Part shown: in pieces, positions 1 through 13,495 of the stretch | Layout: each line of letters begins with the position of its first letter | Numbering within the stretch: position 1 is the stretch's first letter | NCBI GenBank assembly: GCA_014607495.2 | Contig: CP053154.1 | Span: forward strand, 2,914,001 to 2,978,000 | DNA length: 64,000 nucleotides | Direction: 5' to 3' | Origin: Carposina sasakii | Taxonomy: Eukaryota > Arthropoda > Insecta > Lepidoptera > Carposinidae | Made by a program: the position numbers and the translations under genes | The notes under the pieces: model-generated | Database searches by the model: none | The model's input: the letters and a program-made list of their open reading frames with translations, nothing else | Told to the model about the DNA's origin: nothing

Positions 1-977
1 CTTTTTCAATGGGAAACTTAATAACGTCTCAGGTTTTGGTACATGCTTCTTTGCCAATTTGTAGTTGGTACATTGAGGTAAAAAGTCTTAGTTGCGGCTT
101 GTGCATGTTTTAGTGTTAAAAGTTTATGTTGTGTTGAAAAATGTGGTGTTTTTTGATATTTTTTTTAGGTTTGCACATTTATATTTTAAATTTATACTCT
201 ACTCTGTTACATACGAAATAGCAAGGAATATACAAATTATTTACCACTTGAAATAATAACTTATATGACCACTTGTCAAGAAGCCTTACGTGTAATAACT
301 ATGTAACTTACACTGTCAATACAAATAACCAATAAAATAAAAAAAGCAATTTGAAATTGTTATATGAGCTGGTCTTCTTAATATTGATGAATTAATATGG
401 GATGATTCTAGCAATTAATCTTTTACGAGTTAACAATTTGTCACTGATACCAGATGCCTCGCTATGTGGTTGTAGGACCACATAGTCCAGCAGTTTTAGA
501 AACTGCATTTGGGAACACATCCGTGTATTGTATTGACAGTGTATGTAATGAAATAATGATTATCAAGACAAAAAAAAACATAAGACTAAATATTCACGTA
601 ATAATTTTATTTTGTCCATTCAAACAGGCGAATGATGGGCTTAGCTAGTATACATAGCCATTTCCAACAAAGTAGGTACCAAACCCCGTTATCGCCCTTT
701 TACCAAAATTAATAGCAAACATTTTTGTCCGAAAAAAATTCTGTTTTTATCGCGAGGTTTACAGTGGGTCTGTTTTATTTCCATTCGAGTAGGCTTCGAA
801 ACAGTTTTTTGCGGTAAAAAAGCGATGTGTAGTCGATAGCAGATGCTGGCGCGAGCAAAAGTTGCTTAGCTTTGCAAAAAAATGTCGGGCTCAAGTTATA
901 GGAGCTAACGATTATAATTTGCTGGGATTTTTTTTTTGTAATTTAAAAATTCTTTTTGGATAAACATATACATATAT
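1..977. other. AT-rich non-coding stretch
   Basis: No supported gene. The only open frame (454-648) is short, low in complexity and has no recognisable domain. Homopolymer A/T runs are common. Nothing else could be assigned. Confidence 0.6.
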
Positions 978-1450
978 ACACAATAGGCTATTTGACTGAT
1001 TTTCAAAATCTTTTTTATATTATTCTCTGGAGGTTTAAAAACCCAGTAAAAGTTGTATTTTTCAATTCTGGTACATATTTACTAAATAATATCAAATTAA
1101 AAGTTTAATATTTAAATATCGCGCCAAAACGCTTCTTTGAAAATAATAATATGGCGTCGGTGACATCACTTGCCTGTATCTGTCACTTTGACACATGTCA
1201 TCCACATACATTTTAGTGTAAACAAAAAACAATGTTTACTAGCAGGTGACGTCATAATAAGCCCGACTAATCATGAGCGTTTTGTGTCACGTGACAAAAG
1301 TTTGATTATGCATTTTTATTTACGGATTTTTAAGTAAATCAATTATTATTTTAAACTTCAGTTAGTAAATAACCATTTTTAAACTCATAATACATACTGA
1401 TTACAGTAATTGACGATTTATTTTTCACATTGTCAAATAGCCTATTGTGT
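978..1450. repeat. Putative MITE 'K' bounded by a perfect 19-bp inverted repeat
   Basis: ACACAATAGGCTATTTGAC at 978-996 is the exact reverse complement of 1432-1450, giving a 473-bp unit with no coding capacity. The 19-bp perfect match is unlikely by chance and fits a small non-autonomous DNA transposon. No convincing target duplication was seen, so the superfamily is unassigned. Confidence 0.5.
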
Positions 1451-1454
1451 TGTC

Positions 1455-1565
1455 AAAAACGGGGTAGCCAGAAGTACAAGGTCATAAAGGAGATTCTATA
1501 TCCCGGGGCCAGATGTAAAAGAACTCAGGGGTTCCTTAGTGATGTAGTTAGGGATGTAGCTGTTG
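1455..1565 (-). repeat. Interspersed repeat H, copy 1 (partial)
   Basis: The stretch beginning GGGGTAGCCAGAAGTAC and containing 'aactcaggggttccttag' matches, in reverse orientation, other copies at 14998, 23997, 27118, 48268 and 61727. The family contains a 'TGCGGGGCTT...CATCTCCTTCC...CGTAAGAGTCG' core. It is an unnamed, probably retroposed lepidopteran repeat. Confidence 0.55.
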
Positions 1566-1680
1566 TATTCTAGTAAAGCTCCACATCAGCATAGGAACAT
1601 TTTTTCAAAGGAACTCCATTATGTCGATCGGTATATAACCTAATATTTATCATTACAGCTTACATTATATTACATTATAC

Positions 1681-1920
1681 AGCTGCTTCTCTTCCCGGGC
1701 ATACTGTACAAATCAGTAGAGGAATAAGAGGGTCTTGGTGTTTGTAGGCGATGGGCTGACCACCTGTCACTGCTAACTGAACTTTTATATCTCAACTATA
1801 CCCTCAAAATTGGTCAGAAGTGTCACCATATGGTTCTATCGGCCCTTGGTGCTCTGCCTACCCCGTAAGGGATACTCGTAAAGGCGTGATTAGATGTATG
1901 TATGTATATATATGTATGTA
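1681..1920 (+). repeat. Interspersed repeat A, copy 1
   Basis: This runs from 'agctgcttctcttcccgggc' through the GGTGCTCTGCCTACCCCGTA core to a TATG-rich tail (atgtatgtatg). Five copies occur in the window on both strands (1681, 10477, 23853, 24487, 31861). The shared 3' ATGT microsatellite tail suggests retroposition of a SINE or a LINE 3' end. The family name is not known to me. Confidence 0.65.
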
Positions 1921-2911
1921 TTAAACATTGAAAGAATTTTGTTATCAATTTCATTCGTGATGATATCACTATGTACAACACACACATGTTATATAATGTC
2001 AAGAAAAAGCTTTCCTATGACCTATCTGAAGGATAAAGTAAGACAGATCAATTTTATCATTCATAAAGGCTGACTAACCATTGGAATAATCGGCCCCTAA
2101 CAGAAAAAATATCTAGCAACTACAACATGTCTGGTTCAGATGAATATTTTTTGAAAAAATCCATTTTGACATTCTTTTCTAGAATGCTTCAGCCTTTGAC
2201 GGGCAAATGACGTGTCACAAGTAAACGTTTTACGAGAGCCCGACGCGGCGAAACATAAAACTTGCTGTGTTTTATATAAATTTTGTGCTTTTTAGCTTTT
2301 GTTTATTTTGTAAGCTTTATATGTTTAGAATATTATAATGGATCTTTAAAATAATGTATTATAGCTAACTTAGAACTACTTAGGTCTATGGCATGTTTAG
2401 AATTGTATTTTTGAAACGTTCGTTTTTGTACGAGTATTCCGTTATCGTTTATTACCCGACTACGCGACGCAAAGGAGTGGTATTGTGTTTAACAGCCTGT
2501 GTATGTATGTATGTTTGTATGTTCCTTTGAAGCACTACACAGACCAAACGCATTTTTATGATTCATACGTTAATTGATTCCTTTTAGTCCGGCGAGTCTC
2601 ACTAAAGACATGACGTTAGTAAAAATCCAATATGGCGACTACTGGACGCCATTTTGTGAAAATGAAAAAAAATTAAAATCGACAAACTATATCGAGTGGG
2701 GTATTGTTGAATAGGTATTTAAAAATCATAATTAGGTTTCTCTCAACATTTTTTGATTTGACCAACCTTTTAGGATCTATATCGATTGAAAGTTGCGTAA
2801 CAACCATTCTCACATATAAGTTTTTAGACAGCAGCAAGATGAAAACTTCTTGTTGCCGAGCATGTTTCTTGAAGCTATGTACTCATAACAAAAAAAAAAA
2901 TATATGTATAA
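1921..2911. other. Non-coding stretch
   Basis: No gene supported. A short TATG run lies near 2500-2522. The remainder is AT-rich with no recognised repeat boundary. Confidence 0.5.
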
Positions 2912-3320
2912 TTTAAAAAATCCAAAAACCCTACTGGTTAAAAAAGAACCAAATAATGTACCTATACATAATAAAAAAAACTAAAAAGAAAAAAAACAAG
3001 CACTTAGATGTCCGGTGGTCTAGAATTCTATATTATTATTATGGAATGAATACTATTGAAGAACATAAAATATTTTCTAATGGTCGTAACATAACAACTG
3101 AACAGCCAGGATCCATTGAAATATTAGCTTGGCTGTCGGATAATGGATCCAGACTGTTAGTATTAGAATATTATTATTAGAATAGTATTCATTCCATAAT
3201 AATATTATATAATTCTAGACCACCGGACATCCAAGTGCTTGTTTTATTTCTTTTTAGTTTTTTTTATTATGTACATTATTTGGTTCTTTTTTAAGCAGAC
3301 GGGTTTTTGGTGTTTTAAAA
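2912..3320. mobile_element. Non-autonomous DNA transposon with ~140-bp terminal inverted repeats
   Basis: The left arm (about 2914-3058) and right arm (about 3180-3320) are imperfect reverse complements over about 140 bp, including the shared blocks TTAAAAAAGAACC, ATGTCCGGTGGTCTAG and TTATGGAATGAATACTATT. The roughly 120-bp centre has a smaller dyad around two GGATCCATT/AATGGATCC sites. Both outer edges abut TTTAAAA, so a target duplication cannot be read with certainty. The 74-codon frame inside is a by-product of the arms and matches nothing. The superfamily is undetermined. Confidence 0.7.
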
Positions 3321-3614
3321 TTATTTTTATGTTAACGTTTGAAATTTATTTAGAAATTCACTAGCATGTTATTAAATGTCATTGTTATATTTTAAATATG
3401 AATACAAAGTAGGTAATTATTTAACAACCCAGACTTTATAAAATAAAGAGGAAAATCTTTTGATATAAGGAAGAAAATTCAACTTGATGGCAAAAAAAAC
3501 TGGCCTGTGCCGTCCCTGGCGGCCATAATTATTTTCCGTAATGGAAACTATAAAAAGGAAATTTTAGCCGCCATTTCCTTCCCTATCTTTGATAAGGAAA
3601 AAACAATTACTCAC
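3321..3614. other. Presumed intron downstream of the Ig exon (minus-strand gene)
   Basis: AT-rich, without coding signal. It lies immediately 3' (minus sense) of the donor site of the Ig-domain exon, so it is most simply intronic. Confidence 0.5.
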
Positions 3615-3977
3615 CAAAAACAATCATCTGTCTTGTTTTCGAGTCCTCCTCCATAAAGGTGGACACTACACACGTGTAGTCGCCAGACATCTCCGTGTTT
3701 GGCTTCACTATACGTAAAGCTCTATGCATTTTTAGTGGGTCGTTCGACGCACGATACGTCAAGTCCACGTGACCCCTCAAAATGCCCATGTCCTGCGGCT
3801 TTTGTGAAGGTATCCACTGGTACACAAGTCTAGCTTTGTTCTTAAAGAACCACTTCACCACTAAACCTGCTGTGTCGTTGCCTAACGTGTATTCACAGTC
3901 TAGAATAACAGCGTCCTGTACTCCATATTGGATTATCTCCGGCACTACCACTTTCACTATCTTCACAGCATTCAAAT
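3615..3977 (-). CDS. Internal exon encoding one immunoglobulin-type domain (cell-surface adhesion protein)
   Basis: This 363-nt exon is the only convincing host coding segment. Read on the minus strand it follows a 'ttgttacag' acceptor (AG at 3979-3978) and ends at a GTGAGT donor (3614-3609). Both junctions fall after codon position 1, the symmetric phase 1-1 arrangement typical of exons that carry a whole Ig domain. Counting from the first full codon (3975), the translation has the Ig pattern: Cys27 in VILDCEY, Trp42 in VVKWFF, and MSGDYTC with Tyr100 and Cys102. Cys27-Cys102 would form the disulfide. The YQWIPSQKPQ and HRALRIVKP stretches resemble insect beat/sidestep-like and related membrane Ig proteins; this is family knowledge, not a search. 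No signal peptide or membrane segment is in this exon. The first codon is Leu (TTG), so it is not a start. Flanking exons were not found, so the host gene cannot be named. Confidence 0.85.
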
Positions 3978-6900
3978 CTGTAACAAATTAAAATATAAAT
4001 ATTATTAATATGGAGATTAAATTTACAAAATTGTAAAAAAATACGATTAAGATGAGACGAGATAGGCGACCCTAATAAAGGTTATGTGATTTATATATGG
4101 TCATATCCATATTACCATTTCACCATGTCTATAAAAAACACGATTTTGCTAAAATGAACACTTGAATAATAAAAGTATTTCAAGTTCAACACAAAATGTC
4201 AATAAGTACCGACAAAATGTTCGATGTTTCTTCGCATAAATAATCGCACCTTTTCAATGTCAGATTCCCATTAGCAGAAACGTCAATATTAATAAATACA
4301 AAATCGCGGCTTTACTCGAGGCGCTACAAGATGTTCCCTGTCTTGATGAAAACAATTAATATTCATCCGACGTCATGGAAACAATTTGTCGGGGACACAT
4401 TACACTTCAAAGTATGCACAAAGAAAATTCGCTTCAGCTAATCCACATCCATCAGTCTTCTAGTCAAGACCATTAATATTTATGCAATACTCAAGTCAAC
4501 GTTGTTGAAAGCTTATTTAAATTCATCCTTGGTTCTACTTAAGTGAGGGTAGACGCGACCTAAAAATTTGATTCAGTTTTACTTAAAATTTCATCAGTGG
4601 ACGCGTTGGGATAAGTTTGAAAAGAAATGTGAAGAAAATGACACTTAAGTACTAACTTGGAAACCAATCTAAGACTTCTGAGAGCTTTTTGTTGTTTGTG
4701 TGTATATCGTAAAGGATATCTCTTTAATGGTCTCTTTATTCCTGAATTGCTGGCACGTTGCCGTCGCAGAATACCTACGTTGGGAAAGTTTTAGCATAAA
4801 CGCATTTATGTTGGTTCCATCACAAATATTTTTTGGGTATCATTTCTTGATCTTAAAACAATGTCAAATCTTTGGCAATGTGAGTTTCGAAAAAAGAAAC
4901 CATATTGAGACGACCCCATAAATAGTGTGATAAGGGCAGGGGGGCAATTCTCGAAAAGTCTCGAGTTGGAACGAAGCTGAAACAGAACTGTTGTAGATGC
5001 TCAGAACAAAGCAATAATTACTTTATGGTGACGTAATTAGATACATTTCAGCATGAGACAGATATTTGTTTTTATTCTGTCATACTCGCGACCGATGCGT
5101 GCTAAAATATACCTTACTTATTACTCAATGGTAAGTATACATTGCTTCGCATCACGTTTCGTTAACGGCTCGTTAGTGGTTGCGTTTCATTTAATTTTAA
5201 ATTAAAAGGTAATTATTATAGTACTTTTTATGTGAGATAAAATGGGCAACAGTAAAAATATAGTCAAAAGTACTAGCATCCCAGGACCGTGAAGAGTTCT
5301 CAAAGCGTTGTAATGAGGTAAATATCTCGAGTTGTCACAGAGTTACCGGGTCAGCTGTTCTGAATGCCTGGTAGTTGCGGTTGCGGTGGGACACAATATG
5401 ATGGCGTCAGCTAGGAATCGAGACACTAATTTCCGACATGTGTTACACTAGTAATTGGCAAAGTGAATATTGCATGTATGTTTCTATGTAAATCAGTTCT
5501 GCTGCATATTTACGTTTCGAATCTGCATGCACTTCTATATTGAAGAGTTGTAAAAAAAACACCTTGGTGAATGTTACTCGTAACTACGGTTCCTCAAAAA
5601 CTTCAGGATGAGACGACTATAAGTCAAATCTATAGTAAAATAACGATTAACTGGTCGCTAACAGTCGATTTGCGTTTGAGAAATTGACCGTAGATAGATC
5701 AGGAGATTTTACAAGATAAAGAACGTAAAGGAATTATAATGATAAACATTAGAATAAACACTTCGAAACCACATAATGATGTCATTAACTGAAACACTCG
5801 AAATTTTGCACAAAAGAAAATACAATCGAAACTATAAGTACTGCCATATTTTTGTGCATATACCTTCACCCTCGAGTCGTAAAGCCGGAGCTTTCATTAT
5901 AATATTCAAAGTGCAGAAGTACACCCAAATTATACGCTACCAAGGTAGGGTTAGAACGTGGATGTACGAAGGTATAATTACGTGTAGACTCGGCAGTTTA
6001 TATAATATGGTATTTCTTTTGTAAAGCTTATAAATGCTAGACATACAGGCCACAAACTCTTCTTATTATTTTGTATTGAATTGGATTTTAAAAATAAAAA
6101 TTTTAATTGGCAATGTATCAAAGATATGTTGCATTTTTAGCGCGTATGTTTTATACATAGGCCGGCGAATGCTACGAGTACACATATCATGAACCATATA
6201 AATAAACTTGACCAATTATTACTTTCTGTCTCCAAGCTCCTCTTTACTCCTCAGTATAAGAGTTAGATATTATTTAATTCAACAAATAAAACTTATTCAT
6301 TATTGCCTCTATCATAAATAAACATAATTATGTTTTAAAAATACCTATGAAGTTATTATAAAACCACAAACGTATCTATAAGCGCATTAAACAAAATTTT
6401 GAGCAATTTTGACAGTACTTGTATGTGGCTACTAGTAAGCCGCAGCAAATTATTAAACTTAAATCTAGAATTAACACACATGACAGCTCTCTCTGTTTAA
6501 GCATATCAAAAAAGAGCGAAACGGAATGTATGCTTAATCTATATTTACGCATTGGCTGAAAGTGGGTGTAGATTCGCTCTTTCTGTATACATATATCCGA
6601 AAAAGCAAGACTACATTGTGTGTTAGTTCGAGGTTTTGTAAGTTTAATCTAGATTTATGTATTTGCTGCATACGTAAGCCTTAAGAAATGTTAAAGTTTA
6701 GTAGTATGAAATATTATGTTTTTGTGAATTTCAAACCGAGTCCAAAACGCCATTAATTCATGTCTCCCACTGTCTGCAAAAGATAACGAACGCAAGCTAG
6801 GCGGACGGGTGTTACCGTTTTATTACGTGACTTTCCCTGCTCTGTTCAATTTGATACACAATCTTTTGGATGTGGAAATTAAGGCTTACGTCCATAACGA

Positions 6901-8860
6901 GGTGTAACGAACCTCTGCGGTAGATCTTTGAAGAGCGGTTTTAATTATAAAGTTTCTAGGACCCGGTGTTGCTACAAAATAGGGATCATTTTGCAACACG
7001 TGACTCGTATTCTCGCAGCGCCATATATGCGGGTCAATTATTTGACACCCCTAAAATTTTAATTCAGCCCAGCTGGTAGTAAAATGCAGTGGTTAAAGTA
7101 TACAAGGTATTGATATATTGGTCTTAATTGACAATTTCTGCTTTTTCTGAAAGATAGTCGAAATTTAACCTGTAAAGCATATACTATCTGGCATAGTGTT
7201 GTATGTATCACATGCCTTAAAAACTCTACTCGGTATTGATCTTACCTAACAATTCAGCGAAACTACAATCTAGCTTGCCTAATACTCATGTTTTTCTTTT
7301 TTACTGTACTTAAGTTATAATCCCAAAAAATATATACGATAAAGAATCCATACCTTCCAACATTTTCATCATATTAACTGAACATAAGATTTATTGGATT
7401 TTTTTATACAAAATTTCGAGAATATATTGATAAATATATTAACATTAACAAAGCCAATATTGGTCAAAAATGACCTCAGAAAAAAATACCGAATAAATTA
7501 AACTAAAAACAAAGGCAACCGTATCGTTTCACAATGCAAACAGCGTGGGTTAAGGGTAGAGTGCCTTGTTATTTTTTAATTCAATCCCCCGTAACCCTAC
7601 CAGACCCAAAGCTATCAATATTTAATTTTATTCGGTAAATACCCGAGTATTTTCTAATAAAAATGTTAGGGTTAGAAGAAATACTGTATACCTTTTACAA
7701 GATCAATCGGCTGAAGTTATGATAAATAGGAAAAGCCTCAAACGTAAACAATAGTCTATTTACTGAATATGAAACTTTATATGATTGGACATTGCATGAT
7801 TGAATTATTGTCATATTAAAGTTTCCTAAAAGAATAACTACCAAACTTTGTTATGAGAAAATTTCTAACAAACCAACCGAGCTATAAATTGTCAAACAAA
7901 AAGTATTTTTGGAACAAGTGTTTTTGAATGGGATTTGAGTTTTTCCGCATTTTCGGCAATACCCCGAGGTCACAATATATTATTTCCCGACGGAAACCTC
8001 TGGGCCGTTCCGGGGCTATTAATAACCAGTTTTCTTTGCCGACGGTACATGCATCTGACAGTAACGATCGCACTTTTACTCTGTCATTTATCGTGACGCT
8101 TTTATTATTTAAATTATTTTCCGTTGCTTTTTGTGCTAACTGTACTTGATTGTTGTTTTTCGCCTGAATGCGTCAGGGAAATTAAGTTTTTAAATTGTAA
8201 AATGAAAATGCGGAAGTGGGTACCTAAGCTTTTTAAAGCTAAGGAGAAAAACAATGTTGTTGTTCATAATAGCTTTTGGTGCATTTAAGCATATTGCTGT
8301 TTCACTTATAGTTTTATTTGTGAAATATGTTCTAGATTTAAGCTTTTTATTATGTATTATATTATCCACCTATGCGCTACTTTTATCAGCATTTTAAATG
8401 CTATTTTGCAGCTATTGATATATAAACCGCTAAGGAGACTTTAATTGAACTTAGTTACATTAGATCGAAGGTATCGAAATCAATAAATCTCGGGACCGAA
8501 GTAATAAAATAGCAATACGTAGGTACTCCATAGGTACCAAAGCAAGCAAGTTAAAGTGTTACGAAACTCAATAATAATACTTAATTTTTTTATGGATAGG
8601 TACATACGGCTGTATTTCCAAAATGAGATAGCCAGAATTGAAGAGACACGAAAAAATCCTTCAACGACGTTTTGCAAAATGAGCCAGAAGTATATCAATG
8701 ACGGATTGCTAGCTCATCGCCTGAGCACTAGTTTTTTCTCCGTGTCATAAACGACTCTTACAAAATGCGTGAAAGCAGATACAACTAACGTATTTTAGTC
8801 AAATCTCGGATCAGCACGCAACCTAATGGATATTATACACTAATATTTTTGCGTTTTCCA
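3978..8860. other. Long non-coding stretch, presumed intron or intergenic
   Basis: About 4.9 kb with no supported gene. Short frames at 4700-4921, 5776-6024, 7928-8149 and 8480-8750 have no domain and no splice context. A fragment near 4855-4925 ('aatctttggcaatgtgagtt') matches repeat J copies at 31476 and 54893. Nothing else was assigned. Confidence 0.5.
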
Positions 8861-9075
8861 AAATTATTTACTGTCGAAATTATCTGGGATAAAAATATTT
8901 TTCCGGGATAAAAAGTAGCCTATGTGTTAATCCAGGCTGTCAGCTAACTCCATACCAAATTTTATTAAAATCGCTCCAGCCGTTTTTACGTGAAAGAGTA
9001 ACAAGCATCCATCCAACTATCTATCCATCCATCCATCCATACTCACAAACTTTCGCGTTTATAATATTAGTAAGA
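8861..9075 (-). mobile_element. Helitron-like fragment, 5' end side
   Basis: Read on the minus strand from 9075 the sequence starts TCTTACTAATATTATAAACG, the type of 5' end I associate with lepidopteran Helitrons, followed by an ATGG/ATCC microsatellite (9009-9042). It continues into the 'CGGGATAAAAAGTAGCCTAT' block shared with the copies at 29238 and 62115. The expected CTAG 3' end was not found, so the copy is truncated or diverged. Confidence 0.55.
9009..9042. repeat. (ATCC)n microsatellite inside the Helitron-like copy
   Basis: Imperfect tetranucleotide array, catccatccaac...atccatccatcc, within the element described at 8861-9075. Confidence 0.7.
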
Positions 9076-12000
9076 GTTGGATCAACCTCGATCTACTAAC
9101 TATCAAATAGATAAATACTAAGTAGCCTAATGGAGGAGAAGTACTCGTAGTAAACAAATGCGGGTAATAAAAAGCCCTCGGATAACTTCCCAACAGTTTA
9201 GTTCGCAAAAACCAAAGCGACTTCATTTAAGTAGCAATATAATATAAATTCCTTTCCTCATAAAACAGGCAGTTTATAGCTAAATGATAAAGTTTTTTTT
9301 AAATAAGCTTAAGTAGGTACTCGTTTTGCACGCATTGAATTTGGTTCGTTCGCTTCATTTCCGTTATGAGCTTTAAATCATTCCTGTATATTTTCGATGG
9401 GCCGGATTAATATTTAAAGGGTATCAGGAAAGGTTTTATTCAACCTCATTTTTTCAAGTTTATCAAAGTCGATAATTGGAGGGTTTGTCAAAGAGGAAAA
9501 AATTGGAAATGGTTTTTTTTATTATTTTGTTTCTACACCTCCTAAATGGTGCGTCACATCATACCTCTTTGAAAAAAGTATGTTTATATGTGTTAAATTA
9601 AAAATATAAAAATAGACAATAGGCGATGAGAGAAGAAATTACTGAGTAAGGAGATAGCAGCTGGTAAGGAAAACAAACATTCAATGACCCCAATTGACGA
9701 GATTAGAGAGAGAATGGTGGTGGTAAAAATACAAAGCAATACTCACTCACTCTAAAGAAATTAACAAACCCAAGCTTCACATAGGTACACTATAATTCAA
9801 AGCCCTTAGGCATGTGAATGAGTCCTCTAGCAATTATTATAAGACACAAAGTCCCATACTGAGATCGCTTGACCCAAATTCGGGCTCGTTTCTGTCTCAC
9901 AACAACAGCACTTTTGCAGGCAATCCCGCTTTGTTTCACGTTTTAATTAATTAAAACTTGTGCTTATGTTCGCGTATGGAAATATTATTTCTTGTTTGTT
10001 TGATACTTTCGGCTTGGATCTTTTGAGGCTTAGGTTGAACACGAGTGCCTTTACACGCTGACTTACATATTCACTTTAATTAAAATTCTACAATTCTACG
10101 TCAGTAACGCCACTTTTACCAAAAGCATGGAACTACTTAGGCAATTATTGTATCTACTTACTGTAGTGTAGTGGAATAGTAAATTATACATTGGAATAAG
10201 GTTCATTAAACATTTTGCATAAAAATAGGGTGTGCGCACAACTAGTTCACAATTTATTTATTTATTAGTGGTGGACCACTACTGTAAACAACGTTAAATT
10301 ATTAATTTAAATTAACCAACGCCCGCTAATACATACATGTAAACTTTATAGCCTATGTCCTTTTCCGTACTCCTAACTGTAATCTTTGCAAAATGTTAAA
10401 ATAAATTGGTTAAGTAAATAGAGCGTGAAGAAGTAACAAACAAGCAGCCTTACTTTCATATTTATAATAATATTACTGAAAATTTGTCAGAAGTGGCACC
10501 ATGTGGTCTTATGGGCCTTGGTGCTCTGCCTACCCCGTAAGGGATAAAGGCGTGATTACATGTCTGATTATATATGAGAAAAATTATGTTTGAAACAGAA
10601 GTATCTGTAATATGTTCTATATTTTAATGAGATTTTAAGCTTTTTATTTCGTTTTTATTATCAACCCAACTATGTAAATTATCGATAAACATTTATACCC
10701 CAGTATCTGTAATGTACATACATACATATACCTTTACATTGCACGACACAATTCACAAGTAGAGAGATAGTAGTGCAAGAGAGTGTTATTCAAGACCATA
10801 AATTCCAGTAAGGCTTTACGACATACGTAGGCCCTAATACTAAGGGTTATATAATAATAATATGTATGGTGAAATCTTATAGAACATTTGGAGATCAATT
10901 TTTACTTAATGGTGAATAATAAGAAGGAAAAATTATTATTCACAGAAAATTTTCAACAGACACACATCTATTCACGCTTTTTCATCAATGACAAATGTAT
11001 AATTTGCGAAGCATGAATATAGGTCACTGTAATTTACTACACGAGTCGAGACTGGTCGAGCTAAAGCAGACACTGACCTAGTTATTTTTAGAATCATTTA
11101 TAGGAAAAAGCCTTTACAATTTCATAAACTTCACCTACATACTCCATATGTTATTTGCTTACTCTGTCTGCGTAGGCTACAAAAAGAAGCCCTGGAAAAA
11201 ACCATAATTAATCGCAATGGAAAAGCGGAACTCACTCTCCCATTACGTTATCAGAAATTATAATGCTATGAAAATAGATCTATAAATACGAAGAAAAATC
11301 TTTAATAGGCACTTTATGACTAAGTAGTTCAATGACAATGGAAGAAGAGAAGTAAAAATAATCATACTTAGATTGCTAAAATCCTGACTCGTCCTTTGGC
11401 CTTTTCCGTTCTCCGTTGAAAAGGTTCATTTAATTTACTTTGACACCGCAAAGCAATAAACAAATGTGAAATAATTGAGGGCGGCAAGTACTTAAGTGGA
11501 AGAGCAAGATGCAGAAGGTCGTTCACGCTAAAAAGCTCGAGAAAGCTTGTGCAAAATAACCACAGCTATGAGCGGGCGGAATTTCATGCGGACAGAAAGT
11601 TTACAACGTAAATTGTCTGAATGCGAATTAACTATCTAACGTTAAGTATACGAAGACCTTATTATGATTAAAGCAATATATTTGCAGAATGCTATTTTTG
11701 TTTTATTATATCTAAAAGAAAACTAGAAGTTAGATGTTTCCAAAGCCTATCATATCAATCTTCAATTAAAGCTGCAAATATTTCGAATAGTTTTACGTTA
11801 TACAGAGTAACTTTAATAATGATGGAGATAGTACGCTTAATAGACAGGTTACTTTTTGATAATAAGCCTGTAATCTGTACCTAAATTAGGATACTAAAAT
11901 ATGTAGTAAAAATACAATAATGAAATCCTATAGTTATGTATTCAGTTCTAGCTAAATATTAAATGTCGCTATAAATAAAACGCCATCAAGATAATCTTAA

Positions 12001-13495
12001 TAGACCCCATCTCATAAATTCAACCTCACCTACCCATTATGAGGTTCATATACATAAATAAATACATAGTAAACACGGTCGGGATCTGTATGAATTTGTC
12101 CTTTGTGTACGCCCTCAGCAGATTTGCAATTGTAACGACTCGTCATTTGCATGATTGCTATTTGAGCCTATTTTGTTGTTTGTGACACACAGGACTAGGT
12201 AATACTGTCATTCGGGCCACGTTAAACCGGCTTAGGGGTAGTATAAATGGCCCATCATTTTCCTACCCTCTTACCATGAAAATTAGTAGATACTAATTAC
12301 CACATACTCGTTTGGCGCTGTCGCAAAATAAGGAGTACCTTACGAAACGAATACGACGACTTCCAACGGATAAATTGTTTTTCTCTAAAACTTGATCAAG
12401 AATAACAGAATAAAATAATAAAATAATAATAAATCAAATTTATCCATCAGCAGGATCTTTCGAATCGTTATGAGTAGAGACATAGCTATAAAGTCATTAT
12501 TCATTCTAAATTGGAACATATTGCTGGTAATATTCTATTACATACACATTTTCAAACACAAATGTACCTTAAAACTGACTGCCCAAATTAATTCAGCGAT
12601 TAAAGGATAACGAACGTAATTCCAAATCTAAAAGTCTACTCCGTATTATTTTCAAATTATTCGATACATATTTTAAAATATCGTCTAGAGGACATCGCTC
12701 GGTTGATTAAAGTTCAAAAATTATAAGTAGCAAATAAAAAAATAATCATTTTAATGGAAAAATAATCTCATAACTTTATTCTGACGTACGCGTACGTAGA
12801 AAGTTTAAAGTGAAGGCTTTTAGTGTGATTTTCAAAAATAGAATATTATGATGAAACTATTTTTGTATTATATTAACATTATTAAACGAATTGTTATTTA
12901 CTAGAGCGACCGCTAGTGGCTGGACAGTGATGTAATTATAGTCAAAAGCTTTCATTTAAATGTTGGTTTATAATTTAGTTTATGGACAGTATTATACATA
13001 GTTATTTGCTTTTTTCCTGAAAATTACTACTGTACCTATAAACTGAATTTTATTGACCCTCATATGTGGTAAAGAAACATAAATAGGGTCACTTTCAACA
13101 AACCTTAAGATGAAAAGAATATGGACTGAACACCTTTATGTCAAAGCAATAATAATTTCAATATAAATAATAATATACATAACAATAGAAATTGAAAGCC
13201 TATAAAAAGAAGAAAAACTTTAAATTTTACAGAAACGTTTAAAATAAGTTTCAAATGATCGAATGATTTTTCTAAATATAAGCAAAAGTTTTGCGATTTA
13301 TAAGAAATTTAGTTACCATAAGTTATTATAAAGTGCGAAATAGAAAAAGGATCTACTAAAAGTTCGCTCCATGTAAAAGTTTTAATGGGGCTCGTGAAGT
13401 CGTGACAGCAAGCGTAAAAAAGGTTTTTAAGGATATTATAAGTACATTTATAATTACTTTTTCAAGTCCACGACACTTCCCTTTTTCACTATATA
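9076..13495. other. Long non-coding stretch
   Basis: No supported gene in 4.4 kb. It holds one partial repeat A copy (10477-10562), listed separately. The rest is AT-rich unique-looking DNA. Confidence 0.5.
10477..10562 (+). repeat. Interspersed repeat A, copy 2 (3' part)
   Basis: Contains GGTGCTCTGCCTACCCCGTA followed by 'agggataaaggcgtgatta', as in copy 1. It is truncated at its 5' side. Confidence 0.65.

Noticed and set aside
2956..3180. 74-codon frame as a gene
   Set aside because: Lies inside the inverted-repeat element and is an effect of its arm and loop.
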